A stretch of 43,622 nucleotides of DNA from Blautia sp. (GTDB lineage Bacteria; Bacillota; Clostridia; Lachnospirales; Lachnospiraceae): positions 1 through 43,622 of the forward strand of contig JAFUCO010000063.1 of assembly GCA_017459635.1 (NCBI GenBank), written 5' to 3'. Every line of letters starts with the position of its first letter. Position 1 is the first letter of the stretch. The notes below the pieces were generated by a model. It was not told where the DNA came from and did not search any database. It saw only the letters and a list, made by a program, of their open reading frames with translations. Shown piece by piece: positions 22,788 through 31,209 of the stretch. The position numbers and the translations under genes were made by a program.

Positions 22788-23996
22788 TCAGTCCGAAAGG
22801 TCAAACGCGTCATGCACCGCGTTCATTGCGCGCACGCCATCCTTCTCCTGAATGATGACAGTCACCCGGATTTCTGATGTCGCTATCATATTGATGTTCA
22901 CATTTTCATTGTAAAGGCTCTCGAACATCTTTGCCGCGACTCCCGGATTGCTCATCATTCCCGCTCCGACTATGGAAAGCTTGGCAATATTACGCTCAGA
23001 ATGAAGCTCCTTATATCCCAGCCTTGCCCGGCTGTCCTCAAGGGCTGCCACTGCCTCGTCAAGATCAGACTGGTTGACCGTGAATGATATATCCTTCGTT
23101 CCTGACCGGCCTATCGACTGCAGGATCATATCAACATTTATGTTGCGCCGCGCCAGTATGTCAAAAAGGCGGAATGCCATACCGGGCACATCCTTAAGTC
23201 CTATAACGGCGATCCTCACCGCATCCGTATCAAGCGCGACTCCGCTTATCAGCATTCTTTCCACGCTTACTTCCTCCTTCACCACCGTACCTTCGCTGTT
23301 GTTGAGACTTGATCGGACTACCAGCGGCACTCCGTATTTTTTTGCCATCTCAACAGAGCGGTTGTGAAGCACTCCTGCTCCCAGTGTTGCCAGATCCAGC
23401 ATTTCGTCATACGTGATCTCCTTGAGTTTCCGGGCATGCTTCACCTTGCGGGGATCTGCCGTATAAATTCCGTCCACATCTGTGTATATTTCACAGGCAT
23501 CCGCGTGCAGCGCCGCCGCCAGGGCAACCGCCGTGGTATCCGAGCCGCCTCTTCCCAGCGTAGTGTAGTCGTCATACTTGTTGACGCCCTGGAAGCCAGT
23601 GACGATCACTATCCTTCTGTTTTCCAGCTCCCGGCGGATCCTCTCAGTGTCGATCCTCTTAAGCCTTGCGTTGCCGTGGGTAGAAGTAGTGTGCATGCTG
23701 ACCTGAAAAGCATTCAGGGAGACAGCCGGTATTTTAAGTTTATTCATTGCCATTCCCATCAGAGCAACCGACATCTGTTCTCCTATCGAAAGCAGCATGT
23801 CCATCTCTCTTTTGGGAGGTTTTTCGTTGATATCCTGAGCCATGGCGATCAGTTCATCTGTATACTTTCCCATTGCGGAAAGAACAACCACAACGTCATT
23901 TCCTTTATTATAATCTTCTATGCATCTCCTCGCCACGTTATAGATCCTCTCCTTATCCGCGACAGAGGTTCCGCCGAATTTTTTAACGATCAGCAT
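22788..23996 (-). CDS. lysC: Aspartate kinase
   Basis: 402 residues. It phosphorylates aspartate as the first step to lysine, threonine and methionine. Motifs: VKKFGGTSVADKERI at the N-terminus, GFQGVN, TTLGRGGSDTTAVALAAAL, and YTDVDGIYTADPR. Two ACT domains follow (about 255-400: VRIAVIGLKDVPGMAFRLF and LSIVGAGMMSNPGVAAKMF), where feedback inhibitors bind in the family. Start at ATG 23996 with GAGG upstream; a TTG two codons earlier is too close to that site. Downstream of hom in one operon. Confidence 0.96.
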   Translation of the reverse strand: MLIVKKFGGTSVADKERIYNVARRCIEDYNKGNDVVVVLSAMGKYTDELIAMAQDINEKPPKREMDMLLSIGEQMSVALMGMAMNKLKIPAVSLNAFQVSMHTTSTHGNARLKRIDTERIRRELENRRIVIVTGFQGVNKYDDYTTLGRGGSDTTAVALAAALHADACEIYTDVDGIYTADPRKVKHARKLKEITYDEMLDLATLGAGVLHNRSVEMAKKYGVPLVVRSSLNNSEGTVVKEEVSVERMLISGVALDTDAVRIAVIGLKDVPGMAFRLFDILARRNINVDMILQSIGRSGTKDISFTVNQSDLDEAVAALEDSRARLGYKELHSERNIAKLSIVGAGMMSNPGVAAKMFESLYNENVNINMIATSEIRVTVIIQEKDGVRAMNAVHDAFDLSD

Positions 23997-24071
23997 ATTC
24001 AAAGTCCTCAGTCAGTGTCCGACATATGCACGGGCAGCCCCGAAACGCCTCCGTATCAGCAGCTGTCCGCA

Positions 24072-25289
24072 TTACTCTTTTGCGAAAACACGGATCACGC
24101 TTATCACCTTATCTCCGAGCCGGGCCTGCTTCTTATCGAAGTCCGCCTGTTTCATGAACGGAGTGATGTAGCCTGTCTCCTCCGGGATTTTAGCTATCCT
24201 GAAAACCCTCGAGCCGGGCAAGATAGAAAACACATCTTCTTCCGGAATATCCCTTGTACGTACAAAGAATTTCCATCTGGCATCTCCCGGGTCTACCATC
24301 TGAGCTTCTTCATCGGTCCAGTTAGTACGAACCGTCTTATTGAGATGCATTGCGGCATCCACGATATCAGCAGATACTGCGCTGGCTGTCGGGAGCATTC
24401 CGGCACCGCTGCCGTAAAACATCGCATCACCCAGCATGTTTCCGTGAACAAAGATCCCGTTAAAGACATCGTTAACATTATAGAGCGCCTGGTCCTTATC
24501 CACAAGGAAAGGCGCCACGATTGCTGTCACACCTTTTTCTGTATTTGTGGAAAATCCGAGCAGCTTTATCCTGCAGCCCATAGCCGCGGCATATTTCATA
24601 TCCTCGGAAGTGATCTTTGTGATCCCCTCGGTAGGTATGCTGCGGTAGTCGACATACTTGCCATATGCAAGGGTCGAGAGGATGGCTGTCTTCCGGCAGG
24701 CGTCGTGGCCTTCGACATCATCCGTCGGGTCGGCCTCTGCGTAGCCCATAGCCTGGGCTTCCTTGAGCGTCTCCTCAAAATCGCTGCCTTCCTCGCCCAT
24801 TTTGTACATCATATAATTGGTGGTCCCGTTCAGGATTCCTGCGACAGTGTCGATCTCATCAGCAGTAAGTCCGTCATTGATGGCACGGATGATAGGAATG
24901 CCGCCCCCGCAGCTGGCTTCAAAAAGGTAGCTCACGCCTTTTTCACGGGCGATCCTCATAAGCTCGCGGCCATGCTCGGCAACAAGCGCCTTGTTTGAAG
25001 TACACACGCTTTTTCCTGCCTCCAGGGCCTTTTTTGTGAAAGTATATGCGGCACCGGTTCCGCCCATCACCTCAGCAACGATGGCAACCTCCGGATCGTC
25101 AAGGATCACCTGAAAATCATGGACAAGTACATCCTCCGCCGGATCACCCGGGAAATCCCTCAGGTCAAGTACATATTTAATGCGGATCGCCTCACCCAGG
25201 CGGTTCTCTATGATTTTGTGGTTTGTAGTGAAAACCCTGTATACTCCGCTGCCGACAGTTCCATAGCCAAGAATCGCTATATTGATCAT
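24072..25289 (-). CDS. hom: Homoserine dehydrogenase
   Basis: 405 residues. It reduces aspartate semialdehyde to homoserine with NAD(P)H. The N-terminal Rossmann motif is INIAILGYGTVGSGVY, followed by TSNKALVAEHG, the substrate-site segment GGGIPIIRAINDGL, GILNGTTNYMM and AEADPTDDVEGHDACRK. The last 70 residues (WKFFVRTRDIPEEDVFSI...) look like a reduced, diverged ACT domain: most homologues are about 20-30 residues longer. GAGG sits 8 bases before the ATG at 25289; the frame extends to 25349 but lacks a ribosome site there. It lies between the ACT protein gene and lysC. Confidence 0.95.
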   Translation of the reverse strand: MINIAILGYGTVGSGVYRVFTTNHKIIENRLGEAIRIKYVLDLRDFPGDPAEDVLVHDFQVILDDPEVAIVAEVMGGTGAAYTFTKKALEAGKSVCTSNKALVAEHGRELMRIAREKGVSYLFEASCGGGIPIIRAINDGLTADEIDTVAGILNGTTNYMMYKMGEEGSDFEETLKEAQAMGYAEADPTDDVEGHDACRKTAILSTLAYGKYVDYRSIPTEGITKITSEDMKYAAAMGCRIKLLGFSTNTEKGVTAIVAPFLVDKDQALYNVNDVFNGIFVHGNMLGDAMFYGSGAGMLPTASAVSADIVDAAMHLNKTVRTNWTDEEAQMVDPGDARWKFFVRTRDIPEEDVFSILPGSRVFRIAKIPEETGYITPFMKQADFDKKQARLGDKVISVIRVFAKE

Positions 25290-25495
25290 CTTAATTTCCT
25301 CACCCTTCGTTTTAAACTCTGCAATATTAAAAACAGCGCAGCTGCTCATAACCCGTTATGAATATGCCTGGCAGCAGCAATGCAGCTCCCGACAGCCTGA
25401 AGCATATACGCATGTCTGAACTGACGCTTATCCCCTTCCTGACATGTTCAGGGGCGCAGCTTGTCCGCTTTCTGGCATGTTCAGGGGGCGGCCGC

Positions 25496-25948
25496 TTATC
25501 CGCTTCCGAGCATATTCAGGAAATGAACTCCTCTCTGCTTTTCTATCTCCTCTATCATGGACTGCGCATCGCCGCAGGACGGAAGGATCTCAACACTGAT
25601 GGTAAGAGTTGCAACTCCGTTTATGGGAATGCTCTGATGTATGGTCAGTATATTTCCATGACAGCCTGCGATAGACTTGAGTACTCCGGACAGAAGTCCC
25701 GGCTCATCGTCCATCTGAATTACAAAGGTGATGGTTTTGCCCCGGCTCTCCTCGTGAAAAGGAAAAATATCTTCCTTATACTTATAAAAAGAGCTGCGGC
25801 TGATCCCGGTCTGGTCAGCTGCTTCCTGTACAGTTGCAGCTTTGCCGGAATCAAGGAGTTTCTTCGCCTCAACAACTTTGAGAAGAACCTCCGGAACCGC
25901 ACGCTCCCTTAATACGTAATAATTTTTCTTTTCTTTACGGTCCTGCAC
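25496..25948 (-). CDS. ACT domain protein (PheB/UPF0735 type)
   Basis: 150 residues. An N-terminal helix-turn-helix-like part (AVPEVLLKVVEAKKLLDSG, then ATVQEAADQTGISRSSFYKYKE) is followed by an ACT domain (TFVIQMDDEPGLLSGVLKSIAG, ILTIHQSIPINGVATLTISVE). ACT domains bind amino acids; this family is often encoded beside hom or pheA and is thought to be regulatory. The GTG start at 25948 is chosen because GAGGTGATC, a near-perfect anti-16S match, precedes it by 3 bases; the GTG at 25957 lies within that site. First gene of the hom-lysC run, with a good promoter upstream. Confidence 0.88.
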   Translation of the reverse strand: MQDRKEKKNYYVLRERAVPEVLLKVVEAKKLLDSGKAATVQEAADQTGISRSSFYKYKEDIFPFHEESRGKTITFVIQMDDEPGLLSGVLKSIAGCHGNILTIHQSIPINGVATLTISVEILPSCGDAQSMIEEIEKQRGVHFLNMLGSG

Positions 25949-26001
25949 AATGATCACCTCTGCGTCCGCATATTACAGACATATGTTTTCCTACGAGGGA
26001 T

Positions 26002-26030
26002 ATATTATCACAAAACCTTACCATGCGCAA
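26002..26030 (-). promoter_or_regulatory. Promoter of the ACT protein-hom-lysC operon
   Basis: On the minus strand TTGCGC (26030-26025), a 17-base spacer and TAATAT (26007-26002); the expected transcript start near 25995 leaves a leader of about 47 bases. No riboswitch or T-box is visible. Confidence 0.6.
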
Positions 26031-26084
26031 GACTTGATTCAATGTAACTTTTCAGAACATTTTTTTCTAATAAGACAGCTGGGC

Positions 26085-26122
26085 CGGGCCTGAGCCCTCC
26101 ATCCGGAATCCCGCCCTTACGG
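26085..26122. repeat. Dispersed repeat copy related to 10983-11020
   Basis: Contains GGGCCTGAGCCCTCCATCC and GCCCTTACGG, matching the copy at 10983 with about six changes. It sits just after the prfB stop codon. Confidence 0.6.
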
Positions 26123-26168
26123 GTTTCATCGCGGCTTCGCGAAAAAGATTCCTCATGTTGTGACCCGA

Positions 26169-27291
26169 TCAATTATCCGCTCTTTTTGCAAGGGCGGTCC
26201 ACTTAAGATACGCATTGATGAAGATGTCAATGCCTCCATCCATTACCGCATCCACATTGCCCGTTTCCTCGTTTGTACGAAGATCCTTGACCATTGTATA
26301 CGGCTGCATTACATAGGACCTTATCTGATGTCCCCAGCCGATGTCGGTCACTTCGCCGCGGATACCGGAGAGCTTTGCGGCCTCTTCCTCCTGCTTCAGC
26401 ATGTACAGCTTTGCCTTCAGCATCTGCATGGCCTTGTCCTTGTTCTGATGCTGTGATCTTTCGTTCTGACACTGTACAACAATACCGGTCGGGAAATGCG
26501 TGATACGGATAGCCGACGATGTCTTGTTGATGTGCTGGCCGCCGGCACCGCTGGAACGGTAGGTATCGATACGGATATCGTCGTCCTTTATCTCCACATC
26601 AAGGTCTTTTTCAATATCAGGCATTACGTCACAGGAAACAAACGAAGTCTGGCGCTTTCCGGCGGCGTTGAACGGTGAGATCCTAACAAGGCGGTGTACA
26701 CCTTTTTCGGATTTCAGATAGCCGAAGGCATTTTCTCCGTTTACCTGGAAGGTTACGGACTTGATACCGGCCTCATCACCGTCAAGATAATCGAGGACTT
26801 CCATGGTAAAGCCTTTGCGCTCCACCCAGCGGCTGTACATGCGGTAAAGCATGCTGCACCAGTCACAGGCTTCTGTCCCCCCGGCTCCGGCGTTCAGCTT
26901 GACTATCGCGTTTTCTGTATCATATTCTCCTGACAGAAGTGTCTTTACACGGATAGTGTCAAAATCCACCCTGAACTTATCCAGCATCTCCTGTATCTCA
27001 GGTATCATGTCAGGGTCGTTCTCCTCATATCCCATTTCTATCATCAGCTCGATGTCTTCCTTCTGGGATACCAGGTTCTGATATGTTTCAATATCATCCT
27101 TAAGATTCTTCAGTTCCTTCATTTTTTTCTGAGACTGTTCAGCATTGTCCCAGAAATCAGGCGCTTCCATTTCGCGCTCCAGCTCTTCGATCCTCTGCTG
27201 TTTGTTAGCGAGGTCAAAGTGAATCCCTCACTTCCACTAATGGTTCGGTATAAGCTGCAAGAACTGTTTTGAACTGATCTAATTCAACCAT
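26169..27291 (-). CDS. prfB: Peptide chain release factor 2, with programmed +1 frameshift
   Basis: 373 residues after frameshifting; RF2 releases the peptide at UGA and UAA. Translation starts at ATG 27291 (AAGGTG upstream), reads 25 codons to MVEL...VRDSL, meets an in-frame TGA at 27216-27214, and shifts +1 on CTT-TGA-C so that GAC (27215-27213) begins the main frame. The upstream AGGG on the mRNA acts as the internal Shine-Dalgarno. The main frame then gives DLANKQQRIEELE and the body. The SPF stop-codon recognition motif (RISPFNAAG) and the catalytic GGQ (SSGAGGQHIN) are present. The frameshift lets RF2 sense its own level. If the shift is ignored, a 333-residue protein from 27170 is wrongly inferred. 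Confidence 0.96.
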
Positions 27292-27428
27292 AGCTTCACC
27301 TTCTTTCATTTATTTTGTCAGCCTTTTGGGGGCTGCCGGATAAGATAATAGCATAAAGAGGCGTTTCTGTAAAGGGGACGGGGGATGGAAAAAGCTTTGC
27401 TTTTTTCCTGCTCCCCCTGGCCCCCGTA

Positions 27429-27516
27429 CTTGTCTCGGCGTAACTTTGTTGGCGCCGATAAGTAACGTGGGGAGGAAACGCTCTCAGAGTTGCGAAGCCC
27501 GACGTTTCCTCCCCAC
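27429..27516. repeat. Structured intergenic element with two nested hairpins
   Basis: GTGGGGAGGAAACG (27467-27480) pairs perfectly with 27503-27516, and ACTTGTCTCGGCG (27429-27441) pairs loosely with CGCCGATAAGT (27453-27463). A further GGAAAAAGC/GCTTTTTTCC hairpin lies just left (about 27385-27410). No ribosome site or credible gene. A truncated GGGGAC repeat (CCCCTGTCTTATT) is at 27563-27575. Confidence 0.55.
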
Positions 27517-27634
27517 ACCCCTCCTTCCCCGGGCACGCTCCCTGAAAGTGATAAACCGTAAGTCCCCTGTCTTATTTTGGCGTGGACAAAGAAGGGGAGA
27601 TGATGTACACTTCATTATATTGAATTTTGATCAT

Positions 27635-27766
27635 AACTGTTCAGAACAGCCCGAAGCACTTGCTGCTGAGGGCGTACGAAAACGTAGATTTTGCATGCAA
27701 CGGGCGATTTTGCATGCGGAGCATCGCCCGTTGCGTATCTGTTCAGGACGGGTTCTGAACAGATAC
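27635..27766 (+). repeat. CTGTTCAG structured repeat element, copy A
   Basis: Begins with a 46-base head (27635-27680, AACTGTTCAGAACAGCCCGA onward) that recurs inverted at 31164-31209 with one mismatch. It continues with a hairpin CAACGGGCGAT/ATCGCCCGTTG (near 27700-27735) and ends with GTATCTGTTCAG...CTGAACAGATAC. No transposase. It lies directly before the phosphatase gene. Confidence 0.75.
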
Positions 27767-27793
27767 TTTTGATTATGTTTTCAGGAGGATATT

Positions 27794-28384
27794 ATGAAAA
27801 TCTGGCTTACGCGGCATGGGCAGACGAGGCTTAATAAGATGCGTCTTATGCAGGGGCTCACTGATGAACCTCTTAATGAAACCGGTATCAGCCAGGCGAA
27901 GGCTATGCGCAGGCAGCTTCTTACTGTTCATCCGGATATTTCCTTTGATGCTGTATATGCAAGTCCGTTGAACCGGGCGGTGATTACAGGAGCGATCATC
28001 GGAGGGGTTTCTCCTCGGGAGGTCATCCGGGACAGACGTATCATTGAAGCCGATTTCGGGAAATATGAACAGAAAAAATACTACCTGCTTGGGCCTTCAA
28101 TGTCATTATACTGGGCACTTCCCGAAGTATTTCCGGCACCCAAGAGTGTTGAGAGCATACAGTCCATGGTTTCCAGAAGCCGTGCTTTTCTTGAGGAACT
28201 GGAAAAAAAGGATTACGAAAATGTTCTGGTAGCCTGCCACGGTGGAATTCTCCGGGCTCTTTATGGCTGTCTTGAAGACCGCCCCTCCGGAATAAGATGG
28301 CGTCCGAAGCCGCATAACTGCTGCATGCGTATATATGAATCAGACAAGGGAATTCATCGTTTTATTGAAGAACTGAAGATATAA
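27794..28384 (+). CDS. Histidine phosphatase family protein
   Basis: 196 residues. The N-terminal LTRHGQTRLN carries the phospho-accepting His of the histidine phosphatase (phosphoglycerate mutase-like) superfamily; YASPLNRAVITG supplies the second arginine region, EADFGKYEQ a conserved Glu, and VACHGGILRALYG the second catalytic His. The small single-domain length fits broad-specificity or metabolite phosphatases; the substrate is not predictable. AGGAGG lies 5-6 bases before the ATG. The leader abuts repeat element copy A. Confidence 0.9.
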   Translation: MKIWLTRHGQTRLNKMRLMQGLTDEPLNETGISQAKAMRRQLLTVHPDISFDAVYASPLNRAVITGAIIGGVSPREVIRDRRIIEADFGKYEQKKYYLLGPSMSLYWALPEVFPAPKSVESIQSMVSRSRAFLEELEKKDYENVLVACHGGILRALYGCLEDRPSGIRWRPKPHNCCMRIYESDKGIHRFIEELKI

Positions 28385-28468
28385 TGATTTCTCATGAAGG
28401 GCTCAGACCCTGTAAGGAAATATACTCTGTGTTACAATCGTGACATCAAACAAAATGGAGGTACCAAT

Positions 28469-29374
28469 ATGTGGATTGCCGATGGCTGGGAGGAATATGA
28501 AGTTCTGGACACTTCGGATGGGGAAAAGCTGGAGCGATGGGGGGATTATATTCTGGTCCGTCCGGATCCGCAGGTAATATGGAACACACCAAAAAATGCA
28601 AAAGGATGGAAGAAAAAGAATGGTCATTACCACAGAAGTTCAAGAGGCGGCGGGGAATGGGAATTCTTTAATCTGCCGGCGCAGTGGGATATCCATTACA
28701 GGCTTCAAAGCCTGGCTGAGTATCAGGATCAGGCGGCGCTGACATTTCAGACCCTGACATTCCATCTTAAGCCTTTCAGCTTCAAGCATACCGGGCTTTT
28801 CCCTGAGCAGGCTGCCAACTGGGAATGGTTTTCGGAATTGATAAAAAAAGCAGACCCCCCTGTGAAGGTTCTCAATCTGTTCGCCTATACAGGTGGTGCA
28901 ACGCTTGCCGCTGCGGCGGCTGGAGCATCGGTGACCCATGTCGATGCATCAAAAGGAATGGTCACATGGGCAAAGGAGAACGCTGCAGCTTCGGGCCTTG
29001 CCGATGCACCTGTCCGCTGGCTTGTCGATGACTGTGTGAAATTTGTGGAGAGAGAAATACGACGCGGAAATCGTTATGATGGCATAATCATGGATCCGCC
29101 CTCTTACGGCCGTGGCCCAAAAGGAGAAGTATGGAAGATCGAAGAATCTATCTTCCCGCTCATCAGCCGGACAGCCCTGCTGCTGAGCGATAAACCGCTC
29201 TTTTTCCTGATAAATTCCTACACCACAGGTCTCCAGCCCGCAGTGCTTTCATATATGCTCAATATTGCCCTGAAAGAAAAAGGAGGCCATGTCTCATCTG
29301 AAGAAATAGGCCTTCCCGTAAAAGAAAACGGCCTGATACTCCCCTGCGGCGCATCAGGAAGATGGTGGAAATAA
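28469..29374 (+). CDS. Class I SAM-dependent methyltransferase, RlmI/RlmK-like
   Basis: 302 residues from the ATG at 28469 (GGAGG upstream; the in-frame ATG at 28394 lies in a repeat). The first 120 or so residues form the N-terminal region (WIADGWEEYEVLDTSDGEKLERWG, LVRPDPQVIW). The Rossmann core has the SAM motif VLNLFAYTGGATLAAAAAGA near residues 135-155, VDASKGMVTWAKENA and the catalytic-type MDPPSYGRG, as in 23S rRNA cytosine methyltransferases. rRNA as substrate is inferred. The stop codon lies in the palindrome shared with murF. Confidence 0.85.
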   Translation: MWIADGWEEYEVLDTSDGEKLERWGDYILVRPDPQVIWNTPKNAKGWKKKNGHYHRSSRGGGEWEFFNLPAQWDIHYRLQSLAEYQDQAALTFQTLTFHLKPFSFKHTGLFPEQAANWEWFSELIKKADPPVKVLNLFAYTGGATLAAAAAGASVTHVDASKGMVTWAKENAAASGLADAPVRWLVDDCVKFVEREIRRGNRYDGIIMDPPSYGRGPKGEVWKIEESIFPLISRTALLLSDKPLFFLINSYTTGLQPAVLSYMLNIALKEKGGHVSSEEIGLPVKENGLILPCGASGRWWK

Positions 29375-29399
29375 GACAGGGGACGGTCCCCTGTCTTAT
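29371..29399. terminator. Palindrome between converging methyltransferase and murF stop codons
   Basis: ATAAGACAGGGGAC and its complement form a perfect palindrome. Its left end contains the methyltransferase TAA and it ends one base before the murF TAG, so it makes up essentially the whole 25-base gap. Confidence 0.7.
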
Positions 29400-30776
29400 C
29401 TATGACAGCATCTCTACAACCTTCTCAAAATGCATGAACCTTGATGCTTTTATCAGCACTGTATCGCCTTTCTGAAGGTATGCCGGAAGGTGGGTGAGAA
29501 GGCTTTCTCTGTCCGGTTCCCAGATTACTTTTAAATCTGTTCCGGAGGATGCTGCGGCTTCTTTTGCTGCTTCTGCCATCTCCTTGCAGAGCGTTCCTGT
29601 GCAGATCAGAAGATCAATGCCGCAGGTGGCAGCGAATGTTCCTACACTTCGGTGCATTTCAGCTTCGTCTTTTCCAAGTTCACCCATATCTCCAAGGACT
29701 GCCACTTTCCGGCCGTCAGCATCTTTCAGGATCCCAAGCGAGCCTTTCATAGATGCGGGACTTGCGTTATAGCAGTCGTCAACCACCAGATATTCCGGGG
29801 TGTCTATCATACGGAACCGGCCTTGTATGGTTTCTATATTTTCAATGCCCTGCCTGATCTCTTCAGATGTAAGTCCGTATATATGGCCGACTGCTGCCGC
29901 AGCCAGTGCATTATATACATTATGGATTCCCGGTACCGGAATGTGTACGCTGAAGCTTTCACCATGCAGATGAATATCACAGTCGGTTCCGCGAAGTCCA
30001 CGGCTGATTATGTTGTCCGCGTAAACATTGTTTTCCGTGGAAAGGCCGTAAAACACTGGCTGTATTCCATGGCTCTCCTTTACTTTTATGAGCTTGTCAT
30101 CATCGCCGTTAAGCACAATATTTCCGCCCGGACGGATGAAATCGAGCATTTCGGTTTTTGCCCGGAACACTCCGTCTCTGTCTCCAAGGAACTCAAGATG
30201 ACAGGTACCGATATTAGTTATCACGCCGGTGTGCGGCTTTGCCACCTTTGCAAGCCTTGTCATCTCGCCAAAGCTGCTTATACCCATTTCAAGGACTGCC
30301 ATCTCATGTTCTTCGCGAAGTCCGAAGATTGTTAGCGGAAGTCCCAGTTCATTATTGAAATTCCCGGGAGTCTTGAGTGTATTGTATTTCACACTCAGCA
30401 CGGAAGCCACAGCCTCCTTCGTACTTGTTTTCCCGACAGAGCCGGAAATCCCGACAACCGGAATACCCAGCCCGGAAAGATAGAATTCAGCTATATCCTT
30501 GACAGCCTGCAGGGAAGACTCCACATGAATACATGGCTCACCCGTTTCCTCCACACTTTTTTCGGTAAGTGTGATAAGCGCACCGGCTTCCCTTACCTGG
30601 GGAATAAACTTATGTCCATCCACGCGTTCACCCACTATCGGGACAAACAGGCAGCCCGGGGACGCCTCCCGGCTGTCGGTAGTGATGGATAAAACTTCGT
30701 TATTAAGGATACTGCTGTCACCGTAAAATGTTCCGCCGGTGACACGCGTTATGTTTTCAACCGTAAGATTTTTCAT
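29400..30776 (-). CDS. murF: UDP-MurNAc-tripeptide--D-Ala-D-Ala ligase
   Basis: 458 residues. It adds the D-Ala-D-Ala dipeptide made by Ddl to the peptidoglycan precursor, using ATP. Mur-ligase features: N-terminal uridine-binding domain with ITTDSREASPGCLFVPIVGERVDGH; ATP loop GISGSVGKTSTKEAV near 110-124; NFNNELGLPLTIF; EMGISSFGEM; NIGTCHLEFLG; and C-terminal VVDDCYNASPASM with LGDMGELG. It is downstream of ddl, with a repeat and a gene remnant between. Only a weak ribosome site (GAGAGA) precedes the ATG. Confidence 0.95.
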   Translation of the reverse strand: MKNLTVENITRVTGGTFYGDSSILNNEVLSITTDSREASPGCLFVPIVGERVDGHKFIPQVREAGALITLTEKSVEETGEPCIHVESSLQAVKDIAEFYLSGLGIPVVGISGSVGKTSTKEAVASVLSVKYNTLKTPGNFNNELGLPLTIFGLREEHEMAVLEMGISSFGEMTRLAKVAKPHTGVITNIGTCHLEFLGDRDGVFRAKTEMLDFIRPGGNIVLNGDDDKLIKVKESHGIQPVFYGLSTENNVYADNIISRGLRGTDCDIHLHGESFSVHIPVPGIHNVYNALAAAAVGHIYGLTSEEIRQGIENIETIQGRFRMIDTPEYLVVDDCYNASPASMKGSLGILKDADGRKVAVLGDMGELGKDEAEMHRSVGTFAATCGIDLLICTGTLCKEMAEAAKEAAASSGTDLKVIWEPDRESLLTHLPAYLQKGDTVLIKASRFMHFEKVVEMLS

Positions 30777-30793
30777 AATATATCATATCTCTC

Positions 30794-31012
30794 TCATTCT
30801 AATAAATTGATGAAGTGCTTCCCCGCAGCAAGCAGCAGGGGATCAGCCATGTCTGTTTCCTTCATTTGCAAAGTCATCCTGAAGGGCTTCGTATCCCACT
30901 CAATGACAGAACTCTTCACAAATGAAGCACCTTCTGTAAGAAGATGGGCACTGACCTGCCAATGATAGTCATGGCCTGACAGCACCCATCTTCCTGCTGC
31001 TGTGATCAGCAA
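30794..31012 (-). pseudogene. Remnant of an unknown small protein gene
   Basis: 72 codons from a TTG without a ribosome site. The protein-like sequence (GHDYHWQVSAHLLTEG, SSVIEWDTKPFRMTLQM, LLLAAGKHFINLL) has the pattern of the last part of LURP-one/Tubby-like domains, but this is a weak resemblance. An in-frame TGA lies immediately upstream, and the structured repeat copy B begins about 10 bases further on, so the 5' part appears lost or replaced. Confidence 0.4.
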
Positions 31013-31021
31013 TCATATTTC

Positions 31022-31209
31022 GTATCTGTTCAGAACCTGAACAGATACGGGCAAAAATCCGGGAAAGCGGACATTCGCAATTCGCTTTGCTGCTTGCTCA
31101 TGAACAACGCTTTGCGTTGTTCAAATCGCCTTCGGCGATGGGATTTTTGCCTGTTGAATCATGTTCGTACACCCTCAGCAGCAAGTGCTTCGGGCTGTTC
31201 TGAACAGTT
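31022..31209 (-). repeat. CTGTTCAG structured repeat element, copy B
   Basis: On the minus strand it opens with the 46-base head (31209-31164) shared with copy A, then holds hairpins with arms GGCAAAAATCC/GGATTTTTGCC, ATCGCCGAAGGCGAT and GAACAACG/CGTTGTTC, and ends GTATCTGTTCAGGTTCTGAA (31041-31022). Its head encodes the last residues and, just after it, the stop codon of ddl. A shorter relative with only the ends is at 35087-35122. Confidence 0.75.

Noticed and set aside
23364-24998. 544-residue open frame on the plus strand
   Set aside because: It is antisense to lysC and hom, which have clear motifs. Its protein is rich in His, Cys and Arg without any recognisable domain, and there is no ribosome site.
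26169-27170. prfB as a 333-residue gene starting at 27170
   Set aside because: The upstream 25 codons, the in-frame TGA and the CTTTGAC slip site show that the true start is 27291 with a +1 frameshift.
29652-30335. 227-residue plus-strand frame opposite murF
   Set aside because: Shadow of murF; no ribosome site and no domain.
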